Part shown: piece by piece, positions 7,451 through 13,936 of the stretch
How the letters are laid out: the number at the start of each line of letters is the position of its first letter
How positions within the stretch are numbered: the stretch's first letter is position 1
From: JAJYIV01 sp964616135
Lineage (GTDB): Bacteria > Patescibacteriota > Patescibacteriia > UBA9934 > GWF2-40-263
Length of the DNA stretch: 14,566 bases
Assembly: GCA_964616135.1 (NCBI GenBank)
Contig: CAZTTQ010000020.1
Location: 1 to 14,566 of the forward strand
Reading direction: 5' to 3'
Notes under the pieces: model-generated
Database searches by the model: none
Told to the model about the DNA's origin: nothing
What the model saw: the letters and a program-made list of their open reading frames with translations, nothing else
Translations under genes and position numbers: made by a program

Positions 7451-8539
7451 ATGGAACGGTATCCCTGGAAACGGTTCGCGCTCGTCTTGGCCGCCTCCGC
7501 GGCCTTGTACGCGCTCGGCGAGCGTGTCGGGTTCTTCCGCTTTTCGCCCGGCACGGGGGAGGGAACGGGGTTGTTTGCCGTATTCCTGATCGGGATTATC
7601 GCGGCGTTTTCCTCCTGCACGGCGGTCGTCGGCGGATTGGTGGTCGCGACCGCGGCGAACGCAGCCAAGAAATATCCGGACGCGTCTTTTGCCGTCCGGA
7701 TGCGTCCGCACGTCTCGTTCAACGCGGGCCGTCTGGCCGGATTCGCCGCGTTCGGGGCGCTTATCGGGTTTCTCGGCCGCGCCGTGTCGATTTCGCCGTT
7801 CGCGAACGGGATCTTCGTCCTGTTGGTCGCCCTCCTTATGTTGGGAATTGCCGGGCGCCTGTTGGACCTGGCTCCGCGTTCGTTCGCCGTAAAGCCTCCC
7901 GCGTGGCTCGCGGAACGCGTGAAGGCCCTGCATGCGTCCGAGCATCCGCTGATGCCGGCCGCGTTTGGCGCGCTGACGTTTTTCCTGCCGTGCGGATTCA
8001 CCCAGTCGATCCAGCTGTACGCGTTGTCCCTTGGGGATCCCGCCGCGAGCGCGGCGACCATGGCGGTTTTCGCACTCGGTACCATGCCCGCATTGTTGGG
8101 AGTCGGCGCGTTCGCTTCCGCCGTGAAGGGGGTCGGCCTGAGCCGGTTCACGCGGGCGGTCGGCATATTCGTCGTCGCGCTCGCGATTTCCAATCTGCGC
8201 GCCGGCCTTTCGCTTGTGGGCGTGACCGTGCTGCAGGATTCGGGCGTTGTCGGCGTGGCGCAGAATGAAGGGGCGGTTCAAGTCGTCCGCATGACCGTGA
8301 CGCCCTACGGCGTCTATGAGCCGGACGCATTGCGCGTACAAGCCGGCGTCCCCATTCGTTGGGAAATCCAAGGAAGCAAGAACATGGGGTGCGCGGACAC
8401 GCTCGTTTCCCGTTCGCTTGGGCTGGACCTGGCGCTCTCGTCCGGCGTGACGGTGGTCCAGGTGCCCGCGCTTGCCGCCGGGCGGTACGGGTTCAGCTGC
8501 GGCATGGGTATGGTTCGCGGGACGATGGTCGCGGAATAG
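7451..8539 (+). CDS. TauE/UreH-like membrane transporter fused to a Cys/Met cupredoxin domain
   Basis: 362 residues in two parts. Residues about 8-265 form a polytopic membrane domain of the UreH_2/TauE-SafE type, related to DsbD/CcdA. Its hallmarks are FSSCTAVVGG (Cys56) at the end of one helix and FFLPCGFTQ (Cys181), followed by QLYALSLG and FALGTMPALL. Residues about 277-361 form a cupredoxin-like beta domain (PYGVYEPDALRVQAGVPI) with Cys314, Cys350, Met352 and Met354 in FSCGMGM. The positions where classical blue copper sites use His appear to be Cys or Met, which suggests Cu(I) or another soft metal. Related fusions are annotated as sulfite exporters or urease accessory-like proteins; a role in copper or heavy-metal handling, or electron transfer across the membrane, is inferred. 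Starts 1 nt after the glycerate kinase stop, without a Shine-Dalgarno. Confidence 0.85.
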   Translation: MERYPWKRFALVLAASAALYALGERVGFFRFSPGTGEGTGLFAVFLIGIIAAFSSCTAVVGGLVVATAANAAKKYPDASFAVRMRPHVSFNAGRLAGFAAFGALIGFLGRAVSISPFANGIFVLLVALLMLGIAGRLLDLAPRSFAVKPPAWLAERVKALHASEHPLMPAAFGALTFFLPCGFTQSIQLYALSLGDPAASAATMAVFALGTMPALLGVGAFASAVKGVGLSRFTRAVGIFVVALAISNLRAGLSLVGVTVLQDSGVVGVAQNEGAVQVVRMTVTPYGVYEPDALRVQAGVPIRWEIQGSKNMGCADTLVSRSLGLDLALSSGVTVVQVPALAAGRYGFSCGMGMVRGTMVAE

Positions 8540-8543
8540 CCCG

Positions 8544-8552
8544 TGTTACAAT
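8544..8552 (+). promoter_or_regulatory. Possible extended -10 promoter for the double-CxxC membrane protein
   Basis: TG-T-TACAAT matches the extended -10 pattern TGnTAnnaT. The last base lies 9 nt before the ATG at 8562, so transcription would begin about 2-4 nt before the start codon, giving a nearly leaderless mRNA. This agrees with the lack of a Shine-Dalgarno there. No -35 box is seen. Cotranscription from upstream remains possible. Confidence 0.4.
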
Positions 8553-8561
8553 GTGCGAACT

Positions 8562-9062
8562 ATGACGCGTTTCCCGCTTGCCGCCGCCCTCAAGAAGACC
8601 TTCGCCAAGCCCGCGGACTACGCGTCCGCGGGCGGGATTGCGTTTGCGGTCTTCGCCCTGTTCGTCCTGGTGCCCGTGTGGACGACGCCGGGCAATGACG
8701 TCCGCTTCCAGCTCCACCTGCTGCCCTGGTCGGTCGTCGCGCTGATGGCTGTCCTGTCCGTCTCCAACGGCGTCTTGGTGCAGATGCAGCTCTGGTTGCG
8801 CCGTCACCGCCTTGCGGTGGGAACGGGGAAGCAGGCGGTAGGTGCGTTTGGTATTTTGGTCAGCTCCATTGCCGCCACCATGGCCTGTGCCGCGTGCTAT
8901 TCGTCCCTGCTGGCCATCTTCGGCTTGGGCGGTACCATTTTTGTCGCCACGTACCGCTGGTGGTTTGCCGCCTTTGCCCTCGGTCTGACGGCCTTTGCCT
9001 TATACCACACGGCACGGCGGGTCATGGGACTTTGCGATACGTGTCGCATTTCTTCGAATTAA
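8562..9062 (+). CDS. Four-helix membrane protein with two CxxC motifs, MerT-like
   Basis: 166 residues. Predicted helices lie at about 22-40, 53-75, 93-121 and 130-150. An intramembrane CAAC (Cys109, Cys112) sits in the third helix, and a second CDTC (Cys158, Cys161) lies just after the fourth. The stretch from the CAAC helix through GLGG and YRWWF to the fourth helix resembles the metal-binding region of MerT-type mercuric transporters, but the full protein is not a clear MerT. A soft-metal transport or thiol-disulfide role is inferred, helped by the TauE-cupredoxin gene 22 nt upstream. ATG at 8562 chosen because it follows a possible promoter and starts a natural basic N-terminus; upstream in-frame codons overlap the preceding gene and encode an unlikely Trp/Arg-rich sequence. 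Confidence 0.75.
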   Translation: MTRFPLAAALKKTFAKPADYASAGGIAFAVFALFVLVPVWTTPGNDVRFQLHLLPWSVVALMAVLSVSNGVLVQMQLWLRRHRLAVGTGKQAVGAFGILVSSIAATMACAACYSSLLAIFGLGGTIFVATYRWWFAAFALGLTAFALYHTARRVMGLCDTCRISSN

Positions 9063-9072
9063 TCTTTTGTCT

Positions 9073-9297
9073 ATGAAAGACCAACGCCATCCGCTGACCT
9101 TGCCGTATCTGGCCAAAAATTTCGGCGTCGTCCTGGGTCTTGTGTTGGTCTGGCGCGGCGTCTGGTACGTCCTTGATTGGATCGACCTGACGTTTTTGGA
9201 CAATAACCACGCCTGGTTGGGCGCGGGCGGCATCATTCTTGGACTTCTCATTCTCTATTTGCCCGACCGTGACCTGAAGGAAATCCAGAAGCTGTAA
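9073..9297 (+). CDS. Small two-helix membrane protein
   Basis: 74 residues with two hydrophobic segments (about 16-33 and 48-63), separated by a short loop with acidic residues (DWIDLTFLDNN), and a charged C-terminal tail (DRDLKEIQKL). The ATG at 9073 is 10 nt after the stop of the double-CxxC gene. It is preferred over an in-frame upstream start at 8995, which would lie inside that gene. No Shine-Dalgarno is evident. No known family is named with confidence. Placement suggests it belongs to the same transcript as the preceding membrane genes; whether it is a subunit of the same module is unknown. Confidence 0.7.
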   Translation: MKDQRHPLTLPYLAKNFGVVLGLVLVWRGVWYVLDWIDLTFLDNNHAWLGAGGIILGLLILYLPDRDLKEIQKL

Positions 9298-9315
9298 GGA
9301 CGCGGTGGGGAGGAG

Positions 9316-9332
9316 TATACTGGGGAGGAATT
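9316..9332 (+). promoter_or_regulatory. Possible -10 box and ribosome binding site of the 9333 gene
   Basis: TATACT (9316-9321) is a -10-like hexamer, identical to the one before nadM. It is followed by GGAGG (9324-9328), a strong Shine-Dalgarno at a short 4-nt spacing from the ATG at 9333. An identical GGGGAGGA lies just upstream (9307-9314), on the other side of the TATACT. No -35 box is seen. If TATACT is a true -10, transcription would start inside or after the proximal Shine-Dalgarno, so it may not be used. Confidence 0.4.
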
Positions 9333-11636
9333 ATGGGGGTTCGGCGCGCATGGAAGGCGGCGGGCGTTCTGGGGTGTTTGACCCTGGCGTTTTTTGGCGC
9401 GCGTCTGGTGGCGCCACTCGTCTCTGCCGCGGACGGCATGGCGGCCAACATTGAGTTGTACGACATGAACGGGAACGGCTACGTGGATGCCATCAAGCTG
9501 TACGTGGTCGACGCCTTGGAAGACACGTGGGTGTTGGCAGGCAGCGCTCCCTACGGACTGTCCGTCCAACGTGGCGGGGAAGACGTGACCGTGACGGGCG
9601 TGGCCGTGGACTCGACATACGTAGGGTCGCCCGGGGAGGCCGTCGTGACGATCTCTCTGGACGAAACGGACCCGGACCTGATTGATGCCAAGGATACAAG
9701 CGCGTCTGCCGTTGAGATCGTGTATACCTCGCAGTTGGGGGGTGCGGCGTGCACGAATTGCGTGCGTAACAGCACGGTCCAATTGGAGGACATTCCTGTC
9801 GGGGACGGCGGGGACCGGAATATTGAATATGACCGTGCCATCCCGCTCCTGTTGACGTCGACGACGCAAGATGACAACGGAGACGGATATGTTGACGCGT
9901 TGGCACTTGGCTTTTCCGAACCAGTGATCGTTGGGGACGGGGAATCCAGCACAAACGGCATGTTTACGGCCGTGGGGGATACGTGTACGGTCACGGTTTC
10001 CGATTTCAGCAACGGCCTGCCGTCCAACCAAACCCAGATAATCCCGGTCTCGGTGGATGAGTTGGATACGGGGTGTAAGGCATCCGTGACGTTTCACGGA
10101 GGATCGTTGCATGGTCCGGGCGGAAGTGATTCGATGCCGGCCGAGACGTCGTCCCTCCTTTCTGTGGACGGCGCGGCTCCGTACGCGTATCGCACGGTTG
10201 CCCGTGACCAGAATAAGGATGGGACCTTGGATAAGCTCGATGTCTACTTTTCCGAGTCGGTCGATGTGACCGACGGAGGGACGCAATTGGAAGGCACGTT
10301 GGAGATGGTCGGATCGACGAACCACATCCCCGCGGACTGCACGCCGAGCATTGTTTCAAAAGACTACGCGGCGGAGGGGGTAAGCGTGCTCACCTTGGAT
10401 ATGTCGACCGAGACGCCGGACACAGGGTGCGTGGTCCCTCTCGCGATCGTTACAGAGGGGAACATCCTGGATGCGGCCGGTCTGAGCGTCGTCAGCGGGG
10501 CCATGTCCGCATCTGCGGAAGAAGACGCGCCGCCCGTCCTGTTGAACGTAAGTCCGGAGCCGGACCAAACGGACATCGCCCTTGATTCCCCCATCGCTTT
10601 TCTCTTCTCGGAGGCGATGGACATCGGCTTCGATTACGGGACGCAATTTACCGCTTCCCCTAATCCCGCGCCGGGAACGTGGAACGGGGCGTGGGGGGAC
10701 GAATACCACCTGACGCAGACCGCGGACGGTGCCTTCTTGCCGGAGACGGCCTACACCATGACGCTGGTCCCGGCTGAAATCCACGCCATCGGAGGTATAA
10801 CGACGGAATTGCTCACGGAAGGTACGGCCTTGGGCGCAAGCTGGACGTTCACAACGGTGGCAGGAGAAGGCGGCGGCGGGGGAGGAGGTTCCAACCAATC
10901 CCGCGTTGGACCGGTTCGGTTGTTGGCAGAAGGCATTTCCCTGACGGAGCCGGTGCCAGGCGCGGTCCTTGAGGCAGACGGGACCGTGATCATAAAATGG
11001 GCGCCGGTCGGCCCTGGCCGTATTGATGCCGTAAACTTGTCCTGGTCTCCGGACGGGGGCCTGACCTGGGAGGAAATCGCCCACAACCGGCCGAATGGAA
11101 ACGGTTCGTACGCGTGGAAAGTCCCCTCCCGTTCTACGGACGCTGTCCTCGTGCGCGTGGAGGCGACGGATACGGCCAGTCCCTACGCCTCGGATGTCTC
11201 GGACGACTATCTGTCCATCCGCGTGCCCGGCGTTCGTCTGCCGTCGACGGAAACGTACGGGCCAGGGACGCTGCTGAAGGCGGAAGGCCTGCCGTCCGTC
11301 TACTATCTTGCGGAAAATGGCGCGCGCCGTCCGTTCCCGGACGAACGCGTATTCCATACGTGGTTCAAGAACTTTGACGAGGTGCGGGAGATTCCGTTAT
11401 ACCGCATCGCCCGTTACCGCATGGGCGCGCCCATGTTGCCAAAGCCAGGCACGGCGTTCCTGCAGATCAACTCGGATCCAAAACTCTATTGGATTGACCG
11501 CGTGGATAGCCGCGCGCACTGGGTGAAGTCGGAATCCACCGCGGCCTTGCTGGCCGGACCGCGTTGGCGCGACATGGTCATTGACCTCGGCGCGACGATT
11601 TTCCCCTCCGTCCTGTTTGGAAATCCCATCGAATAA
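9333..11636 (+). CDS. Secreted multidomain protein: Ca-loop repeats, SbsA-like Ig domain, Ig-like domain, C-terminal surface module
   Basis: 767 residues. An N-terminal signal peptide (basic start, hydrophobic core, VSA|AD cleavage near residue 32) shows export. Three repeats of about 110-135 residues each begin with a loop of the form DxNx(D/N)Gxx(D): residues 44-52, 180-188 and 292-300, like dockerin or EF-hand calcium loops. Cys pairs 140/143, 218/248 and 336/366 occur in the repeats, the last two in matching positions (DTC/DTGC and ADC/DTGC), suggesting disulfides. Residues about 399-510 resemble the Big_5/SbsA Ig-like domain (VSPEPDQTDIALDSPIAFLF). A Gly-rich linker (512-519), an Ig-like domain (about 535-631) and a C-terminal module (about 645-760, VYYL...RRPFPD...MLPKPG) follow. 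Surface attachment or matrix function is inferred. Terminated at 11642-11677. Confidence 0.85.
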   Translation: MGVRRAWKAAGVLGCLTLAFFGARLVAPLVSAADGMAANIELYDMNGNGYVDAIKLYVVDALEDTWVLAGSAPYGLSVQRGGEDVTVTGVAVDSTYVGSPGEAVVTISLDETDPDLIDAKDTSASAVEIVYTSQLGGAACTNCVRNSTVQLEDIPVGDGGDRNIEYDRAIPLLLTSTTQDDNGDGYVDALALGFSEPVIVGDGESSTNGMFTAVGDTCTVTVSDFSNGLPSNQTQIIPVSVDELDTGCKASVTFHGGSLHGPGGSDSMPAETSSLLSVDGAAPYAYRTVARDQNKDGTLDKLDVYFSESVDVTDGGTQLEGTLEMVGSTNHIPADCTPSIVSKDYAAEGVSVLTLDMSTETPDTGCVVPLAIVTEGNILDAAGLSVVSGAMSASAEEDAPPVLLNVSPEPDQTDIALDSPIAFLFSEAMDIGFDYGTQFTASPNPAPGTWNGAWGDEYHLTQTADGAFLPETAYTMTLVPAEIHAIGGITTELLTEGTALGASWTFTTVAGEGGGGGGGSNQSRVGPVRLLAEGISLTEPVPGAVLEADGTVIIKWAPVGPGRIDAVNLSWSPDGGLTWEEIAHNRPNGNGSYAWKVPSRSTDAVLVRVEATDTASPYASDVSDDYLSIRVPGVRLPSTETYGPGTLLKAEGLPSVYYLAENGARRPFPDERVFHTWFKNFDEVREIPLYRIARYRMGAPMLPKPGTAFLQINSDPKLYWIDRVDSRAHWVKSESTAALLAGPRWRDMVIDLGATIFPSVLFGNPIE

Positions 11637-11641
11637 GAACG

Positions 11642-11677
11642 ACGCGGCCTCCTCGACGGGGGTCGCGTTGTCTGTTA
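11642..11677 (+). terminator. Terminator of the secreted-protein gene
   Basis: An 11-bp stem with two G-T wobbles (ACGCGGCCTCC, 11642-11652, with GGGGGTCGCGT, 11658-11668) and a 5-nt loop is followed by a T-rich run (TGTCTGTT). It begins 6 nt after the stop codon. The T run is interrupted, so termination may be leaky. Confidence 0.7.
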
Positions 11678-11702
11678 ACGTACTTCCACAAACCGCGTTC
11701 GA

Positions 11703-11743
11703 CCCCCTAGAGAGCAGTCTCTAAGGGGGATTTGCGTGTTTTT
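11703..11743 (+). terminator. Second stem-loop before uvrB: terminator or leader hairpin
   Basis: CCCCCTAGAGA (11703-11713) pairs with TCTCT-A-AGGGGG (11718-11729) around a GCAG tetraloop, 11 bp with one bulged A. TTTGCG and then five T residues (11739-11743) follow. It could be a backup terminator or, if the uvrB promoter lies upstream, a leader hairpin controlling uvrB. The 147-nt gap 11637-11783 otherwise holds only the first terminator and the half repeat; no clear uvrB promoter is seen. Confidence 0.55.
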
Positions 11744-11746
11744 ACC

Positions 11747-11776
11747 GTCATCCCGAGCGTAGCCGAGGGATCTCTA
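11747..11776 (+). repeat. Half copy of the palindromic repeat, just upstream of uvrB
   Basis: These 30 nt match the left arm of the repeat inside uvrB (13086-13115) at 24 of 30 positions. The arm folds as its own hairpin: ATCCC (11750-11754) with GGGAT (11767-11771), then G-A/A-G mismatches and a G-C pair. The right arm is absent. It ends 7 nt before the uvrB ATG and leaves uvrB without a normally placed Shine-Dalgarno; GAGGG lies too far upstream. Confidence 0.7.
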
Positions 11777-11783
11777 GATATTT

Positions 11784-13934
11784 ATGAACTTCATCCTCAA
11801 AGGCGACTACAAGCCGGCCGGCGACCAGCCCAAAGCCATCGACCAGTTGGTGGCCGGGTTGGCGTCGGGTGAAAAGCACCAGACACTGCTCGGCGTCACG
11901 GGTTCCGGAAAGACGTTCACCATGGCGAACGTAATCGCGCGCACGCAGCGCCCTACGTTGGTTATCGCGCACAATAAAACGCTTGCGGCGCAGCTCTGTA
12001 ATGAGTTCCGCGAATTCTTCCCGGACGCCGCCGTGGAATACTTCGTCTCGTACTACGACTACTACCAGCCGGAGGCGTACATCGCGCGCAGTGATACGTA
12101 CATTGAAAAAGAAAGCCAGATCAACGAGGAAATCGACCGCTTGCGCCACGCCGCCACGCAGGCGCTCCTCACGCGCCGCGACGTCATCATCGTCGCGTCG
12201 GTTTCGTGCATCTACGGCTTGGGTTCGCCAAAGGAATATGAAGGCGTCGTGCTCCACCTGAAGGTGGGAGACGAATTGCTCGGCCGCTCGGAGCTGATCC
12301 GCCGCCTGGTCTCCATGCAGTTCGAACGCGTCGCGGGCGATTTGAAGCGCGGGTCCTTCCGCGGCAAGGGTCCGGTGTTGGAAATCATGCCGATGAACGA
12401 GGAGAAAATCTACCGCGTCCAGTTCGACGGGGAAGTCGTCTCGCGCATGTTCCTGCTGGACGCCGTGTCCCGCAAGCAGCTGGAGGAAATCAAGAGCTGC
12501 TGGATCTTCCCGGCCAAGCACTACATGGTTTCCCCGCAGCGCCAGGCAAAGGCGTTGGCGGACATCAAGGAAGAACTGGCTGTCCAGCTGAAGAAATTCG
12601 AAGAAGAAGGAAAGGTGATCGAGGCCGAACGCCTCTCCCGCCGCACGCGCTACGACGTGGAGATGATCAAGAACACCGGCTTCTGCGCCGGGATTGAAAA
12701 CTACTCGCGCCACTTCGACGGCCGCGCGCCCGGGGAACCGCCGTACACCTTGATGGATTACTTCCCCAAGGACTTTTTGACGTTCATCGACGAAAGCCAC
12801 GTGTCCGTCTCCCAAATCGGCGGCATGTATGAGGGCGACCGCGCGCGCAAGGACAACCTGGTGAACTTCGGCTTCCGTTTGCCCAGCGCCCGTGACAACC
12901 GCCCGCTGCGCTTCCCGGAGTTTGAACAAAAGGTCGGCCAAACCGTCTACGTGTCCGCCACGCCGGGCAAATATGAGGCGGAGCATTCCTCCCGCATCGT
13001 GGAGCAGATCATTCGCCCGACGGGCTTGGTGGATCCGGAAGTCGACGTCCGCCCGGTGACCGCAGGTGCCATGCGCCCCCCATCTGTCACCTCGAGCGAA
13101 GTCGAGAGGTCTCTACGTGGCACAGAGATTTCTCCACTCNNNNNNNNNNATGACCCGAGCTACCCCGGCCAGGTGCAGGACCTGATCATGGAAATCAAAA
13201 AGCGCGTGGCCAAGGACCAGCGCTGCTTCGTGACCACGCTCACCAAAAAGATGGCGGAAGACCTGACCGAATACCTCACGGAGCAAAAGGTGAAGGTACA
13301 GTACCTCCACTCCGACGTGGAAACCCTGGACCGCATCACCATCATCTCCGACCTGCGCAAGGGCAAATACGACGTCATCGTCGGCGTGAACCTGCTGCGC
13401 GAAGGCTTGGACTTGCCGGAAGTCACCCTCGTCGCCATTCTCGACGCGGACAAAGAAGGTTTCCTGCGTTCCGAAACGTCCATCATCCAGACCATCGGCC
13501 GCGCCGCGCGTAACGTGGAGGGCCGCGTCATCCTCTACGCGGACGAAGTCACCGGCTCGCTGAAGCGCGCGCTGTCGGAAACCGAGCGCCGCCGCAATAT
13601 CCAGCTGGCCTACAACAAGGAACACAACATCACGCCCAAAACCATCATTAAGGCCATTACGGACATCCGCGCCACGCTCGGCTTGGGTGAAGGCCCGGTG
13701 GACGTGAAAAAGGTCCTGAAGCTGGAAATGACCGCCGAACCGCATGAAATTGCGGAGGTCATTAAGGAAAAGGAATACGACATGAAGGCCGCGGCCCGGA
13801 AGCTCGACTTCGAAACCGCCGCCATCCTCCGCGACGAAATCTCCGTTCTCAAGAAAGAAATGGAAGCGAAGGAGAAAAAGGCTACGGTGCCGAAGAAACA
13901 AAAGCGCGTTCCCAAATCCGATTCGACCGACTAA
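11784..13934 (+). CDS. uvrB: Excinuclease ABC subunit B, with an in-frame repeat insertion and assembly gap
   Basis: 716 codons including four unresolved ones. UvrB is loaded on damaged DNA by UvrA, verifies the lesion and recruits UvrC. Seen: Walker A GVTGSGKT (37-44), the damage-probing beta-hairpin YYDYYQPEAYI (90-100), DESH (337-340), VYVSATP (388-394), helicase motif VI QTIGRAARN (569-577) and a C-terminal UVR domain (about 655-693) with a basic tail. Typical UvrB proteins run almost directly from DVRPV (421-425) to GQVQDL (462-467); here about 36 residues intervene. Residues 435-457 are encoded by a palindromic repeat containing ten Ns. The frame is the same on both sides of the gap as assembled. 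Start at 11784 matches the normal UvrB N-terminus (DYKPAGDQP). uvrA follows after 2 nt. Confidence 0.93.
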   Translation: MNFILKGDYKPAGDQPKAIDQLVAGLASGEKHQTLLGVTGSGKTFTMANVIARTQRPTLVIAHNKTLAAQLCNEFREFFPDAAVEYFVSYYDYYQPEAYIARSDTYIEKESQINEEIDRLRHAATQALLTRRDVIIVASVSCIYGLGSPKEYEGVVLHLKVGDELLGRSELIRRLVSMQFERVAGDLKRGSFRGKGPVLEIMPMNEEKIYRVQFDGEVVSRMFLLDAVSRKQLEEIKSCWIFPAKHYMVSPQRQAKALADIKEELAVQLKKFEEEGKVIEAERLSRRTRYDVEMIKNTGFCAGIENYSRHFDGRAPGEPPYTLMDYFPKDFLTFIDESHVSVSQIGGMYEGDRARKDNLVNFGFRLPSARDNRPLRFPEFEQKVGQTVYVSATPGKYEAEHSSRIVEQIIRPTGLVDPEVDVRPVTAGAMRPPSVTSSEVERSLRGTEISPLXXXXDPSYPGQVQDLIMEIKKRVAKDQRCFVTTLTKKMAEDLTEYLTEQKVKVQYLHSDVETLDRITIISDLRKGKYDVIVGVNLLREGLDLPEVTLVAILDADKEGFLRSETSIIQTIGRAARNVEGRVILYADEVTGSLKRALSETERRRNIQLAYNKEHNITPKTIIKAITDIRATLGLGEGPVDVKKVLKLEMTAEPHEIAEVIKEKEYDMKAAARKLDFETAAILRDEISVLKKEMEAKEKKATVPKKQKRVPKSDSTD
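13086..13154 (+). repeat. Palindromic interspersed repeat inside the uvrB reading frame
   Basis: Left arm 13086-13113 and right arm 13125-13154 are inverted relative to each other: GTCA at the left end faces ATGAC at the right, and GGTCTC faces GAGATT across an 11-nt centre. The right arm holds the ten Ns. The left arm also forms a hairpin by itself. As assembled the element is 69 nt, that is 23 codons. It resembles REP/MITE-like bacterial palindromes and the translated palindromic elements of Rickettsia in behaviour; no transposase is nearby. Confidence 0.75.
13140..13149. other. Assembly gap (10 Ns)
   Basis: Ten unresolved bases in the right arm of the palindromic repeat. Both the true length and hence the uvrB frame across it are uncertain, though the arms would be of nearly equal length with about this many bases. 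Confidence 0.99.
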
Positions 13935-13936
13935 GT

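Noticed and set aside
6468..7589. Long plus-strand open frame overlapping glycerate kinase
   Set aside because: Out-of-frame reading with an Arg/Gly-rich composition; the overlapping frame carries all the family motifs.
8610..8632. 8-bp GC-rich inverted repeat with a 7-nt loop early in the double-CxxC gene
   Set aside because: Could affect translation, but GC-rich coding sequence gives such stems by chance and no T run follows.
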